From contig CASFPE010000034.1 in NCBI GenBank assembly GCA_949296575.1, positions 52,062 through 116,061 on the forward strand: a DNA stretch of 64,000 nt. The letters run 5' to 3'. The translations under genes and the position numbers were made by a program. Under the pieces are notes generated by a model. That model was not told where the DNA came from. It worked only from the letters and a program-made list of their open reading frames with translations, and made no database searches. Below are positions 17,512-25,867 of this stretch, piece by piece. The stretch comes from an uncultured Bacteroides sp. GTDB taxonomy: Bacteria > Bacteroidota > Bacteroidia > Bacteroidales > Bacteroidaceae. How positions within the stretch are numbered: position 1 is the first letter of the stretch; each line of letters begins with the position of its first letter.

Positions 17512-18198
17512 CGCAATCGCCGTATCGTGGTTTGCATTGATGAATTCCAACAAATTGGCGAGTTCAAGGACTCCAAGAATTTTCAAAAGCAGCTTCGGAG
17601 TGTCTGGCAATTACAGAAATCCGTATCCTATTGCCTGTTCGGAAGCAAGAAGCACCTAATGAACGAGTTGTTTGAAAAGAAAAGCCTTCCCTTCTACAAA
17701 TTCGGGGATGCCATCTATTTGGATAAAATCAGCACCCCCGATTGGATAGCATACATCTGCAGACGGTTTGAAGCAACCGGGAAAAAAATCACCAAAGAAC
17801 TTGCCGAAAAGATCTGCATGACCGTGGACAACCATTCTTCTTACGTCCAGCAACTCTCTTGGCTCTTATGGATACATACGGATAAAGAAGCTACTGAAGA
17901 AGGGTTTCAAGAAGCCGTTTCGGACTTGTTGGCTCAAAACACCCCTTTGTTCGAAAAGCAGACAGAAGACCTCACGACCTATCAGATGAATTTCCTGCGT
18001 GCCATTACGGAAGGAGTCCACACAGAATTCACCACACAGGAGAACTTGCGGAAATACCAACTGGGAACTTCGGCCAACGTCAGCATCATCAAACGCTCCC
18101 TGCTGAAGAAAGAGTTGATAGAAACGGGAAAAAGGCAAGTCTGTATTGCTGACCCTGTTCTGGAACTTTGGCTAAGGCAAGAGTTTGATAAAGGATGA
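17512..18198 (+). pseudogene. ATPase remnant lacking the P-loop half (archaeal-type AAA ATPase)
   Basis: The frame enters the family abruptly at RRIVVCIDEFQQIGEF, the Walker B strand, and runs intact to ELWLRQEF, the normal C-terminal end of COG1672-type ATPases with sensor and winged-helix parts. The Walker A half (about 120-150 residues) is missing. Upstream in-frame codons back to 17431 encode an unrelated hydrophobic stretch starting with TTG, and the first inner ATG is at 17659. The rest shows no stop or frameshift, so the truncation may be fairly recent. It lies right after tRNA-Ala, a usual integration spot. Confidence 0.7.
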
Positions 18199-18206
18199 AA
18201 AAGAAA

Positions 18207-18229
18207 CCGCTACACCTCAGGTATAGCGG
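18207..18229 (+). terminator. Hairpin after the ATPase remnant
   Basis: CCGCTA-C-ACCT-C-AGGT-A-TAGCGG folds into a near-perfect stem, preceded by an A-rich run, 9 bases after the stop codon. It is probably the original terminator of the ATPase gene. Confidence 0.6.
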
Positions 18230-18239
18230 CCTTGAAGCC

Positions 18240-18419
18240 ACGACAACAAAAGAGTTCCTGTTAATCCCAACATTCGATTTCATGCAGGAATTGTTATCGC
18301 ATGGCGACTATGTGGAGGTCATCCAACCTTCATCCCTGCGCAACAAGATGCGTTGCTTGACCCAAAGTTTGTCGGACATGTATGGCGGCCCGCAAAAAGC
18401 AGCAGATGCAAGTTCATGA
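18240..18419 (+). pseudogene. C-terminal fragment of a WYL-domain transcriptional regulator
   Basis: The frame carries PTFDFMQELLSHGDYVEV and IQPSSLRNKMRCL, the C-terminal end of Bacteroidota HTH-WYL regulators, then stops after 20 more residues. There is no helix-turn-helix or WYL core upstream; the terminator hairpin of the ATPase remnant abuts it. It is too short to function and is a relic of a rearrangement. Confidence 0.65.
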
Positions 18420-18522
18420 TTTTACATTCCCATGACCAGCAGAAACGGCCATTTTAACTAAAAAACGGCTTCACGGCAATCCTCATGTTAGGTTTATTTA
18501 ACCTACTCTATTTCCCTTTTTA

Positions 18523-18554
18523 TTTGCCATTGGCAAACTTAAAACATATATTTG
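18523..18554 (+). promoter_or_regulatory. Promoter of the galactose operon
   Basis: TTTG at 18523-18526, 20-bp spacer, TATATTTG at 18547-18554: a full Bacteroidota promoter. It gives a leader of about 125 nt before galM, with no recognisable riboswitch. A short inverted pair TTTGCCA / TGGCAAA overlaps the -33 box and could be an operator. Confidence 0.75.
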
Positions 18555-18687
18555 CCACAAAAATTGAAAGCCAGACATCCTTTGGGACGCAACGTGCATG
18601 GAATCCTTTCACGCACAACGCCGCAAAGGACGATGAGAATCAATTCATTATTAGTTCTTGAATACATTTATTATATAATAGGCAACC

Positions 18688-19788
18688 ATGAATCACACTG
18701 CTGTACAGAAACCCAATCTGTCCGGTCTTGATAAAAAAGATTTTCAAAGGATTATAGACGGTAAAAAGACGGATTTATATCTATTAAGGAATAAAAATGG
18801 CATGGAAATAGCAGCTACCAACTACGGTGCTGCTATTTTGGCTATTATGGCACCCGACCGCCAAGGCCGCTATGCCAATGTGATATTAGGGCATGACAAT
18901 ATAGAAGATGTCATCCACAGCCCGGAACCTTTCCTCAGCACCACCATCGGCCGGTACGGCAACCGCATCGCCAAAGGACGGTTCGTCTTGGACGGCAAGA
19001 CCTATGCTTTGGCCGTCAACAACGGGCCGAACTCCCTCCACGGAGGGCCGAAGGGCTTCCACACTGCCGTGTGGGAGGCGGAACAGACGGCGGAAAACGC
19101 CGTGGCGTTCCGCCACACGTCGCCCGACGGCGACGAAGGTTTCCCCGGATGCCTCTCTGTCCTCATGACTTACACCTTGGGCGACGACAACGCGCTCGCC
19201 ATCCATTACGAGGCCACAACCGACAAAAAGACCCTCGTGAACCTCACCAACCACGGGTTCTTCAACTTGGCGGGCATCGGCACGCCCACGCCTTCCGTGG
19301 AAAACCATGTGGTCACTATCCACGCCAATTTCTACATTCCCACCGATGATGTGTCGATACCCACCGGGGAGATTGCAAAGGTGGAGGGGACTCCCATGGA
19401 CTTCCGCACGCCGCATGCCATCGGCGAGCGCATCAACGACGCGTTCCAGCAACTGAAGTTCGGGGCGGGCTACGACCATTGCTACGTGCTGGACAAACGC
19501 GAACCCGGAGAATTGAGCCTCGCCGCCCGGTGCGTGGACCCCGGCAGCGGGAGGAGCATGGAGGTATATACCACCGAACCGGGCGTGCAACTCTATACGG
19601 GCAACTGGCTGAACGGCTTCAGCGGCACGCACGGAGCCACGTATCCGGCACGGAGCGCCGTTTGTTTCGAGGCACAGCGCTTCCCCGACTCGCCCAACCA
19701 TCCTTATTTCCCGTCTGCCGTGCTGGAACCCGGCGGGAAATACACCCAGACAACAGTTTACAAATTCGGGACCGAACCGCAAGACTAA
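18688..19788 (+). CDS. galM: Aldose 1-epimerase (galactose mutarotase)
   Basis: 366 residues. It converts beta- to alpha-D-galactose, the substrate of GalK. Family motifs: TTIGRYGNRIAKGRF (Arg for substrate), NNGPNSLHGGPKGFH (first catalytic His), LVNLTNHGFFNLAG (second His), GYDHCYVLD (Asp) and AVCFEAQRFPDSPNHP (catalytic Glu). There is no signal peptide. It is the first gene of galM-transporter-galK with gaps of about 57-64 bp. Confidence 0.95.
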   Translation: MNHTAVQKPNLSGLDKKDFQRIIDGKKTDLYLLRNKNGMEIAATNYGAAILAIMAPDRQGRYANVILGHDNIEDVIHSPEPFLSTTIGRYGNRIAKGRFVLDGKTYALAVNNGPNSLHGGPKGFHTAVWEAEQTAENAVAFRHTSPDGDEGFPGCLSVLMTYTLGDDNALAIHYEATTDKKTLVNLTNHGFFNLAGIGTPTPSVENHVVTIHANFYIPTDDVSIPTGEIAKVEGTPMDFRTPHAIGERINDAFQQLKFGAGYDHCYVLDKREPGELSLAARCVDPGSGRSMEVYTTEPGVQLYTGNWLNGFSGTHGATYPARSAVCFEAQRFPDSPNHPYFPSAVLEPGGKYTQTTVYKFGTEPQD

Positions 19789-19845
19789 CCTCAACAAGAA
19801 ACGAGAACATACCTAATTTATAACTTTAAAATGCTTTAAGACATT

Positions 19846-21186
19846 ATGAACTCTAAAAAAACGAATGGCAACATGGTGGCCATCATCACCATGTTTTTCC
19901 TTTTTGCAATGATTTCCTTCGTCACCAACCTGGCCGCGCCCTTCGGCACGATTTGGAAAAACCAATATGCCGGGGCCAACACGTTGGGCATGATGGGCAA
20001 CATGATGAACTTCCTTGCCTACCTGTTCATGGGAATCCCGGCCGGCAACATGCTGGTGCGCATCGGCTACAAAAAGACATCGCTCATCGCCATCACCGTG
20101 GGATTCCTCGGACTGTTGACGCAATACCTCTCCAGCCGGTTCGGGGCAGAGGTCAGCGTGTTCGCTTCGGGCGAGTATGTCATCAAGCTCAATTTCCTCA
20201 TTTACCTGTTGGGGGCCTTCATCTGCGGCTTTTGCGTGTGCATGCTCAACACGGTGGTCAACCCCATGCTCAACGTATTAGGCGGCGGCGGCAACAAAGG
20301 AAACCAGCTCATCCAGGCAGGAGGCGCGCTGAACTCCCTTGCCGGCACGCTCACGCCTCTCTTTGTGGGCGCGTTGATAGGCAGTGTCACCCCGCAGACG
20401 GCCATGAGCGACGTGGCGCCCCTCCTCTTTATCGCCATGGGCGTATTCGTGGCAGCGTTCATCGCCCTCTCTTTCGTGTCCATCCCCGAACCGCACTTGC
20501 GGAAGGAAACAGAGAAGAAAGAGAAATACGCCCACAGTGCCTGGAGCTTCCGCCACACGGTGTTGGGCGTCATTGCCATCTTCATCTACGTGGGCATTGA
20601 GATAGGCATCCCCGGCACATTGAACTTCTACCTGGCAGACCCCACGGACAAAGGCGCAGGACTCACGGAAAACGGCGCGGCCATCGGCGGGGCCATCGCC
20701 GCCATCTACTGGTTGCTGATGCTGGTGGGACGTTCGGCCAGCAGCATCATCAGCGGGAAAGTGGCCAGCCGCACCCAGTTGATCATCGTTTCGGCCGCGG
20801 CCATCCTCTTTGTCTTGATTGCCATCTTCCTGCCGAAGGAAATCACCATTTCCATGCCGGGATACAGTGTGGAGAACGGTTTCCAAATGGCTTCCGTGCC
20901 TATCAGCGCATTGTTCCTCGTGCTGTGCGGGCTATGCACCTCCGTCATGTGGGGAGGCATCTTCAACCTCGCCGTGGAAGGCTTGGGGAAATACACGGCG
21001 CAAGCCTCCGGCATCTTCATGATGATGGTGGTGGGCGGCGGCATCTTCCCGCTGCTGCAGCAGTTCATTTCCGACAACGTGGGCTACATGGCCAGCTATT
21101 GGCTCATCATCGCGTTGCTGGCCTACCTGTTGTTCTACGGGCTGGCAGGCTGCAAGAACGTCAACAAAGACATACCAGTGGAATAA
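19846..21186 (+). CDS. Glucose/galactose MFS transporter (GluP/FucP family)
   Basis: 446 residues with 12 predicted membrane segments, a proton-coupled sugar importer of the inner membrane. Family signs: NLAAPFGTIWKNQYAG, MGIPAGNMLVRIGYKKT, NTVVNPMLNVLGGGGNKGNQ and GAALNS-like GGALNSLAGTLTP. Position between galM and galK makes galactose (and perhaps glucose) the likely substrate. This order is typical of Bacteroides. Confidence 0.92.
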   Translation: MNSKKTNGNMVAIITMFFLFAMISFVTNLAAPFGTIWKNQYAGANTLGMMGNMMNFLAYLFMGIPAGNMLVRIGYKKTSLIAITVGFLGLLTQYLSSRFGAEVSVFASGEYVIKLNFLIYLLGAFICGFCVCMLNTVVNPMLNVLGGGGNKGNQLIQAGGALNSLAGTLTPLFVGALIGSVTPQTAMSDVAPLLFIAMGVFVAAFIALSFVSIPEPHLRKETEKKEKYAHSAWSFRHTVLGVIAIFIYVGIEIGIPGTLNFYLADPTDKGAGLTENGAAIGGAIAAIYWLLMLVGRSASSIISGKVASRTQLIIVSAAAILFVLIAIFLPKEITISMPGYSVENGFQMASVPISALFLVLCGLCTSVMWGGIFNLAVEGLGKYTAQASGIFMMMVVGGGIFPLLQQFISDNVGYMASYWLIIALLAYLLFYGLAGCKNVNKDIPVE

Positions 21187-21250
21187 GAGAACTGCGGGAG
21201 GGAGGGCATTCCCCCTCTCCGCAACAAGAATATAAACCCTTTAATATCGA

Positions 21251-22411
21251 ATGATTATGGATATAGAATTTGTAAGAAGCCGCTTCATCAAGCACTTCGA
21301 CGGGACAACCGGTTCTGTATACACATCTCCGGGACGCATCAACCTCATCGGCGAACACACGGACTACAACGGAGGTTTCGTGTTCCCCGGCGCAGTGGAC
21401 AAAGGCATCATGGCCGAAATCAAGCCCAACGGCACGGACAAAGTGAAGGCATACTCCATCGACTTGAAAGACTACGTGGAGTTCGGGCTGAACGAAGAAG
21501 ACGCGCCCAAGACCAGCTGGGCAAGGTACATCTTCGGCGTTTGCCGCGAAATGATCAAGCGCGGCGTGGAAGTGAAAGGCTTCAACACCGCTTTCGCCGG
21601 CGACGTTCCTTTGGGAGCGGGCATGTCCTCGTCCGCAGCATTGGAAAGCACTTACGCTTTCGCCCTCAACGACCTTTTCGGCGAGAACAAAATCGACAAG
21701 TTTGAGCTGGCCCGCGTAGGCCAGGCCACCGAGCATAACTACTGCGGCGTGAACTGCGGCATCATGGACCAGTTCGCTTCCATCTTCGGGAAAGAAGACA
21801 GCCTCATCCGCTTGGACTGCCGCTCGTTAGAGTACCAGTACTTCCCCTTCAAGCCAATGGACTACCGGCTGGTGCTGGTGGATTCGGTGGTGAAACATGA
21901 ACTGGCCTCGTCTGCTTACAACCGCCGCCGCCAAAGCTGCGAGACGGTGGTGGAAGCCGTGCAGAAAAACCACCCGGAAGTGAAGCTGCTGCGCGACTGC
22001 AACATGGAGATGCTGGGCGAGGTGAAAGGCACCGTCAGCGAGGAAGACTACAAGCGGGCGGAATACGTCATCGAGGAAATACAGCGCGTGTTGGACGTGT
22101 GCGACGCATTGGAGAAGGGCGACTACGAGACGGTAGGGCAAAAGATGTACGAAACCCACTACGGGATGAGCAAACTCTATGAAGTGAGCTGCGAGGAACT
22201 GGACTTCCTGAACGATGTGGCTTTCGATTGCGGCGTGACGGGTTCCCGCGTGATGGGCGGCGGCTTTGGCGGATGCACCATCAACTTGGTCAAGAGCGAG
22301 CTGTATGAAACCTTCGTCACCACGGCCAAAGAACGTTTCAAAGCGAAGTTCGGGCGCAGTCCGAAGATTTACGATGTCGTCATCAGCAACGGCGCGCGCA
22401 AGCTGGAATAA
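21251..22411 (+). CDS. galK: Galactokinase
   Basis: 386-residue GHMP kinase that phosphorylates alpha-D-galactose at C1. Motifs: SPGRINLIGEHTDYNGG (galactokinase signature, sugar binding), PLGAGMSSSAALE (ATP-binding loop), MDQFASIFG with catalytic Asp, and VMGGGFGGCTINLV (third GHMP motif). An in-frame ATG two codons in is an equally good start. galT and galE are not nearby. It ends 22 bp before a strong terminator. Confidence 0.96.
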   Translation: MIMDIEFVRSRFIKHFDGTTGSVYTSPGRINLIGEHTDYNGGFVFPGAVDKGIMAEIKPNGTDKVKAYSIDLKDYVEFGLNEEDAPKTSWARYIFGVCREMIKRGVEVKGFNTAFAGDVPLGAGMSSSAALESTYAFALNDLFGENKIDKFELARVGQATEHNYCGVNCGIMDQFASIFGKEDSLIRLDCRSLEYQYFPFKPMDYRLVLVDSVVKHELASSAYNRRRQSCETVVEAVQKNHPEVKLLRDCNMEMLGEVKGTVSEEDYKRAEYVIEEIQRVLDVCDALEKGDYETVGQKMYETHYGMSKLYEVSCEELDFLNDVAFDCGVTGSRVMGGGFGGCTINLVKSELYETFVTTAKERFKAKFGRSPKIYDVVISNGARKLE

Positions 22412-22432
22412 TTCGTTTCATCATGTATAGAA

Positions 22433-22469
22433 AGGGGCGGCATGGGGATGGATTTCCCGTGCCGCCCCT
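22433..22469 (+). terminator. Terminator of the galactose operon
   Basis: Stem AGGGGCGGCA / TGCCGCCCCT (10 bp) with a 17-nt partly paired loop, followed by GTTTTCT. Confidence 0.85.
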
Positions 22470-22523
22470 GTTTTCTGCCGCCCCTGCCCGCAACGGCGCG
22501 GCAACGCCCTTGGCAACGTCCCC

Positions 22524-22760
22524 GCAAGCCTCCCAAAGGTTTTTGAAAAACCTTCCAACGTTTGGGGCAAAACCATGGAAGGTTTTGCAGGAAACCTTAG
22601 AAGGATTTCGGGGAATCCCTGAAGCCTTGTCAACTCGCCAACTTGTCAACTCATAAAATTGTTCTACGAAGTTTTCAGAAAAGTTTCTGAACTTTCGTGC
22701 AATTGTTGCTGAACTTTTTCGAAAAGTTCTGTGAACTGTTTCGCGTCGTTGAACAGCTTG
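22524..22760 (+). repeat. Array C: AAACCTTGGAAGGTTT-family intergenic repeat
   Basis: The core 22524-22587 matches the reverse complement of 60094-60158 (7 mismatches in the first 60 columns by hand) and partly 37121-37149. It is built from inverted words AAGGTTTTT / AAAAACCTT, AACCTTCC and CATGGAAGGTTTTG. It is followed by CTTGTCAACTCGCCAACTTG, which also occurs in arrays A and A2, and by several GAACTTTT / AAAAGTTC words (22670-22740). It lies between the galK terminator and the converging lipoprotein gene. No coding frame. Confidence 0.75.
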
Positions 22761-22925
22761 GTTTTGCACCCCTACCCGCCTTTCCCGCTCTCAGCCTTGG
22801 CATCCCTGCCTGCTTCATTGCATACGCTTCAGCCACTTTTGCAAATTTTACCTGAAAAGTGACGGATTTTACTAAGAAAAATTTTCGGTTTTACCGGGAA
22901 AGTCGGCAGGAGGAACGGGAACAAA

Positions 22926-22955
22926 AGAAGCGGTGCCATGCATGGCACCGCTTCT
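22926..22955. terminator. 30-bp perfect palindrome, bidirectional terminator
   Basis: Arms AGAAGCGGTGCCATG and CATGGCACCGCTTCT are exact reverse complements with no spacer. A-rich DNA flanks the left side and T-rich the right (CATTTTTAAAG), so it can end transcription from both sides. It lies 29 bp past the small ORF at 22985-23083. Confidence 0.75.
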
Positions 22956-22984
22956 TGGTCATTTTTAAAGCAAGCACACAAAGC

Positions 22985-23083
22985 CTACAATTTTCCCGTC
23001 CCGTGGCATTTGCTGCACCATCCATCCGTGCAATTAGGGCATGCCACCCTGTCGTTCGTAAGAGGATTGATGTTACTTCTCAT
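22985..23083 (-). CDS. Candidate 32-residue zinc-knuckle protein
   Basis: ATG AGA AGT AAC starts inside the last codons of the lipoprotein gene (11-bp overlap) and reads MRSNINPLTNDRVACPNC, then TDGWCSKCHGTGKL to TAG. It holds four cysteines as C-x2-C-x4-C-x2-C, and the second pair is a canonical DnaJ-type CxxCxGxG. It could be a coupled microprotein or the shifted tail of the lipoprotein; a single frameshift would fuse them. The reading frame is short, so support comes from the motif, not length. Confidence 0.4.
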   Translation of the reverse strand: MRSNINPLTNDRVACPNCTDGWCSKCHGTGKL

Positions 23084-23441
23084 AATAATACTTCGTGCGC
23101 CCGTTCCTCGTGATTTCCAAGCTGCTGCCATCGCACCAATATTCATGCTGAGTGCCATTGATGTACAAATATTCATCGTCCACCGTGTACCACTCAAACT
23201 CATCATCTTCATTAATCAAATCAAGATCCGGCTCGTAGGAACCGCTAATGCCTGTCCCGTCCGAATAAAAATGATAATACCCGAAAACATAACGGTTGCC
23301 ATTGCTTTCCACCCATTCGCCATAAAGCGAAGCATCATGATCCCGGTTGGCCGAATCACTGTCGCTATCGCAAGACACAAAACCGGCACTTGCCATAACG
23401 GCCATCAACAAGAACATTCCATTCAAAAATAACTTTTTCAT
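23073..23441 (-). CDS. Small lipoprotein, lipocalin-like
   Basis: 122 residues from ATG 23441 (MKKLFLNGMFLLMAVMASAG); the longer frame to 23474 would break the signal peptide. The lipobox is GFVSC and the Cys is followed by DSDSDS, a surface-export type signal. The mature part has alternating strands (LYGEWVESNGNRYVFGYYHF, YLYINGTQHEYW) as in lipocalin-like/META domains. Function unknown. The stop overlaps the 32-residue zinc-knuckle ORF. Confidence 0.7.
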   Translation of the reverse strand: MKKLFLNGMFLLMAVMASAGFVSCDSDSDSANRDHDASLYGEWVESNGNRYVFGYYHFYSDGTGISGSYEPDLDLINEDDEFEWYTVDDEYLYINGTQHEYWCDGSSLEITRNGRTKYYYEK

Positions 23442-23497
23442 CTTAATAGCAATATAAAAAAGGCGTGCAACCATCCAATGCTTGCTTCATTTCAGGT

Positions 23498-23599
23498 TAC
23501 CGCCAAGTGACCTTTACACCAACAAGCAGTGAATGGTTCACGCCAAACAGCGTGAACCTCCAACTTACTTGTTCTCGGTGTATGAATATTGGCGGTATT
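23498..23599. other. 102-nt nested hairpin
   Basis: Outer arms TACCGCCAA / TTGGCGGTA (9 bp), middle arms TACACC-AACAAG / CTTGTT-CTC-GGTGTA (12 bp with a 3-nt bulge) and inner arms GGTTCACGC / GCGTGAACC (9 bp, 6-nt loop) nest in the correct order. It lies 57 bp before the lipoprotein ATG on the minus strand. The rest of 23600-23970 shows no gene; it has AT-rich runs and a TTTTTAACC tract only. Confidence 0.7.
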
Positions 23600-23975
23600 C
23601 GAAATGAGAGAACAAGAGCCAAAAGCTCAATATCTATATATTATTGTATCTTCAAGCACTGAACAGAAACGTCTTCGGTTATTAAAATAGTTTTGTTTCA
23701 CTCTCTTTTCCCTTGCGGAACGCTGCCCGTCGGGCAACCAATCCCGTCCTCGCGTTTCATTTGCCTATATATCCCTTTTTAACCTCCTTTTTTAATCGTT
23801 AGTTCCACTTCTGCATCGAAACAAGGCCGCCTCATGAGAAGCCCATGCCCTGCTTCAACGGCAAAAATAATGAAATTCCATTAAATCCGATTAATTCCCC
23901 ACAATTTTATTTTCCATTGCATGAAAACCTTGCCCATTCCATCCTTCATCCCTCTTTAAGAATTTCAAGCATTCG

Positions 23976-24006
23976 GTTGCCTGGCAAAAAAAATATCGTA
24001 CCTTTG
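23976..24006 (+). promoter_or_regulatory. Promoter of the MNT/HEPN pair
   Basis: GTTG at 23976-23979, 19-bp spacer, TACCTTTG at 23999-24006. The ATG is 25 bp downstream, preceded by an A-rich stretch with AAAG. Confidence 0.55.
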
Positions 24007-24031
24007 CAGAAGCGCATAAAAAAGAAAAGCC

Positions 24032-24346
24032 ATGAAACGCCCGCAAATCATTGAACGAATACGCGAAGCATTGGCGCAAGTAGCCCCAAATGCGAAAGCC
24101 ATCCTATATGGAAGCGAGGCACGAGGAGACGCCCGCCCGGACAGCGACATTGATTTATTGGTATTAGTGGATGGCAACAAGCTCAGCGTGCAAGAGGAAG
24201 ACCGCATCATTGCCCCCCTTTATGACATAGAAATCGAAACCGGCGTGCAAATCAATGTGCGTGTGCTGCTGAAAAAGGCATGGGACAACCTTCCATTCCG
24301 CACCCCGTTCCATATTAATGTGATGAAAGAAGGGATTGTATTATGA
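24032..24346 (+). CDS. MNT-type nucleotidyltransferase (MntA-like antitoxin)
   Basis: 104 residues with the minimal nucleotidyltransferase motif ILYGSEARGDARPDSDID (GSx10DxD) near residues 26-46, and a second Asp-type strand VQINVRVLLKK. MNT proteins are usually encoded before a HEPN ribonuclease; the best-studied ones neutralise the toxin by AMPylating it. Here the ATGA overlap with the following HEPN frame fits that pairing, but the partner is broken. Intact. Confidence 0.88.
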   Translation: MKRPQIIERIREALAQVAPNAKAILYGSEARGDARPDSDIDLLVLVDGNKLSVQEEDRIIAPLYDIEIETGVQINVRVLLKKAWDNLPFRTPFHINVMKEGIVL

Positions 24347-24754
24347 GAGAGCAACTTAGCCCTGAAAGCAAAGAAGCATTAGCTATTTACCGCTATCAAC
24401 GCCGCCAAGAGACATTGGCGGAAGTACCATTCTTGAAACAATAAGGATATTACAATACTGCCATCAATCGTTTGTATTATGCTTGTTATTATGCCGCAAT
24501 GGCTTTGCTGATTAAACACAATATAAACCCTAACACACATGCCGGAGTAAAACAAATGTTGGGAATGCATTTTGTGGCCACCGGGCAATTATCACGGGAG
24601 ACAAGGACGCACATTCTCATTGCTTTTCGAACGCAGGCACAGCAATGATTATGATGATTTTGCTTATTCAACCGCAGAAGAAATAGATGAGTTATTGCCC
24701 AAAGCCGAAAAGTTCATCCATGAAATAGGCAATTTATTGAAATTGCCTGCCTGA
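24343..24754 (+). pseudogene. HEPN domain toxin gene, broken by a stop and a frameshift
   Basis: It starts ATGAGAGAGCAA overlapping the MNT stop. After FLKQ a TAA replaces what should be a sense codon before GYYNTAINRLYYACYY, the HEPN core helix. The frame continues to LSRE, where one extra base in GGGAGACAAGG moves the reading to the frame RTFSLLFERRHSNDYDDF, containing the HEPN R-x4-6 polar motif (RRHSNDYD), and ends FIHEIGNLLKLPA. Nonsense plus +1 insertion means no full toxin is made. Both pieces are otherwise well preserved, so decay looks recent. Confidence 0.85.
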
Positions 24755-24768
24755 CTTCCCGCCCCCTT

Positions 24769-25641
24769 TCACAGCCGCGTGTCGGCGCCCCACATCAACT
24801 TTGCGCGGAGCGTGTCGAAAAACAAATGGCCTCGACGCTTCACCACCTTCACCGAATAATCAGCTTTGCCGATGTGCAGCCGCACGCCTTCGCTGCAAGG
24901 TTCGCTGCGCCCGTCAATCGCCACGAGGAAATTATGGTTGCGGCTCTCCACTTCAAGGGAAATCTTCCAGTCGTCGCGCACCACAATAGGCCGTACATTC
25001 AGGCTGTGCGGCGCAACAGGCGTGATGGCGATGGTGTTGGAATGAGGCACAATCACCGGGCCTCCCACGCTCAATGAATAGGCCGTGGAGCCGGTGGGAG
25101 TGGCCACCACCAAGCCATCGGCCTGATAAGTGGTGAGGTATTCCCCGTTGACCGAAGCATGGATGCCAATCATCGAAGAACTGTCGCGTTTCAGCACGGC
25201 GATTTCATTCAACGCATACGGATAGCCGCACAATGCTTGCCCGTCGCACTCCACCTTCAGCACGCTGCGTTCCTCCACCGTGTAAAGCCCTGCATGGATT
25301 TCATTGAAAGTTTCTTCCATCTCGTCGGGCGACACGTCCGCAAGAAAGCCCAAACGCCCCGTGTTGACCCCCAAAATGGGAATGCCTTTGCCGCCCACTT
25401 CGCTGGCAGCTTTCAGGAACGTGCCGTCGCCGCCCACGCTGATCACCATGTCTGTCTGCAAATCCAACCCGTCGAACACACCGTCGGCCTCTATCTTCAT
25501 CCCGACGGAACGGGTCAGGAACTCGTAGAAATCACGATGGATGTAAATGCCGGCACGATGTTTCGACAAGACAGAAAACAACGATTGGACATAAAACGAT
25601 TTCTTGGCCTGATAGGTATTCCCAAATATTGCAAATTTCAT
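24769..25641 (-). CDS. nadK: NAD kinase
   Basis: 290 residues; phosphorylates NAD to NADP in the cytosol. Motifs: [13 protein letters not shown] at about 67-79 (catalytic GGDG), NTGRLGFLA near 95, [12 protein letters not shown] (NE/D motif) and [19 protein letters not shown]. The length is normal for bacterial NadK. It converges on the HEPN remnant across 14 bp. The 226 bp upstream to exbB hold divergent regulatory sequence with a TATTTTTG box at 25715-25722 on the plus strand. Confidence 0.95.
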   Translation of the reverse strand: MKFAIFGNTYQAKKSFYVQSLFSVLSKHRAGIYIHRDFYEFLTRSVGMKIEADGVFDGLDLQTDMVISVGGDGTFLKAASEVGGKGIPILGVNTGRLGFLADVSPDEMEETFNEIHAGLYTVEERSVLKVECDGQALCGYPYALNEIAVLKRDSSSMIGIHASVNGEYLTTYQADGLVVATPTGSTAYSLSVGGPVIVPHSNTIAITPVAPHSLNVRPIVVRDDWKISLEVESRNHNFLVAIDGRSEPCSEGVRLHIGKADYSVKVVKRRGHLFFDTLRAKLMWGADTRL

Positions 25642-25867
25642 CTTTTCATTCCCCCAAATCTTTAAATTTTATGAATCTTTCAACGGCAAGCCGCATCCTT
25701 CCGGCAAATACCATTATTTTTGTAAAAAGAATACAGGTGATGCAAATGTGGGATTTTTTCCCCACACATTCAAAGAAAGCCTTATAAAAAATCATATGAT
25801 GGGGCTGCCACAGTATCGAATCTTTTTATTATCTGAAACTTAGAATACAAAAAAAACGTTTTGACCC

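Noticed and set aside
18555..18687. Riboswitch in the galM leader
   Set aside because: The leader is long but holds no recognisable riboswitch core; only weak pairings are visible.
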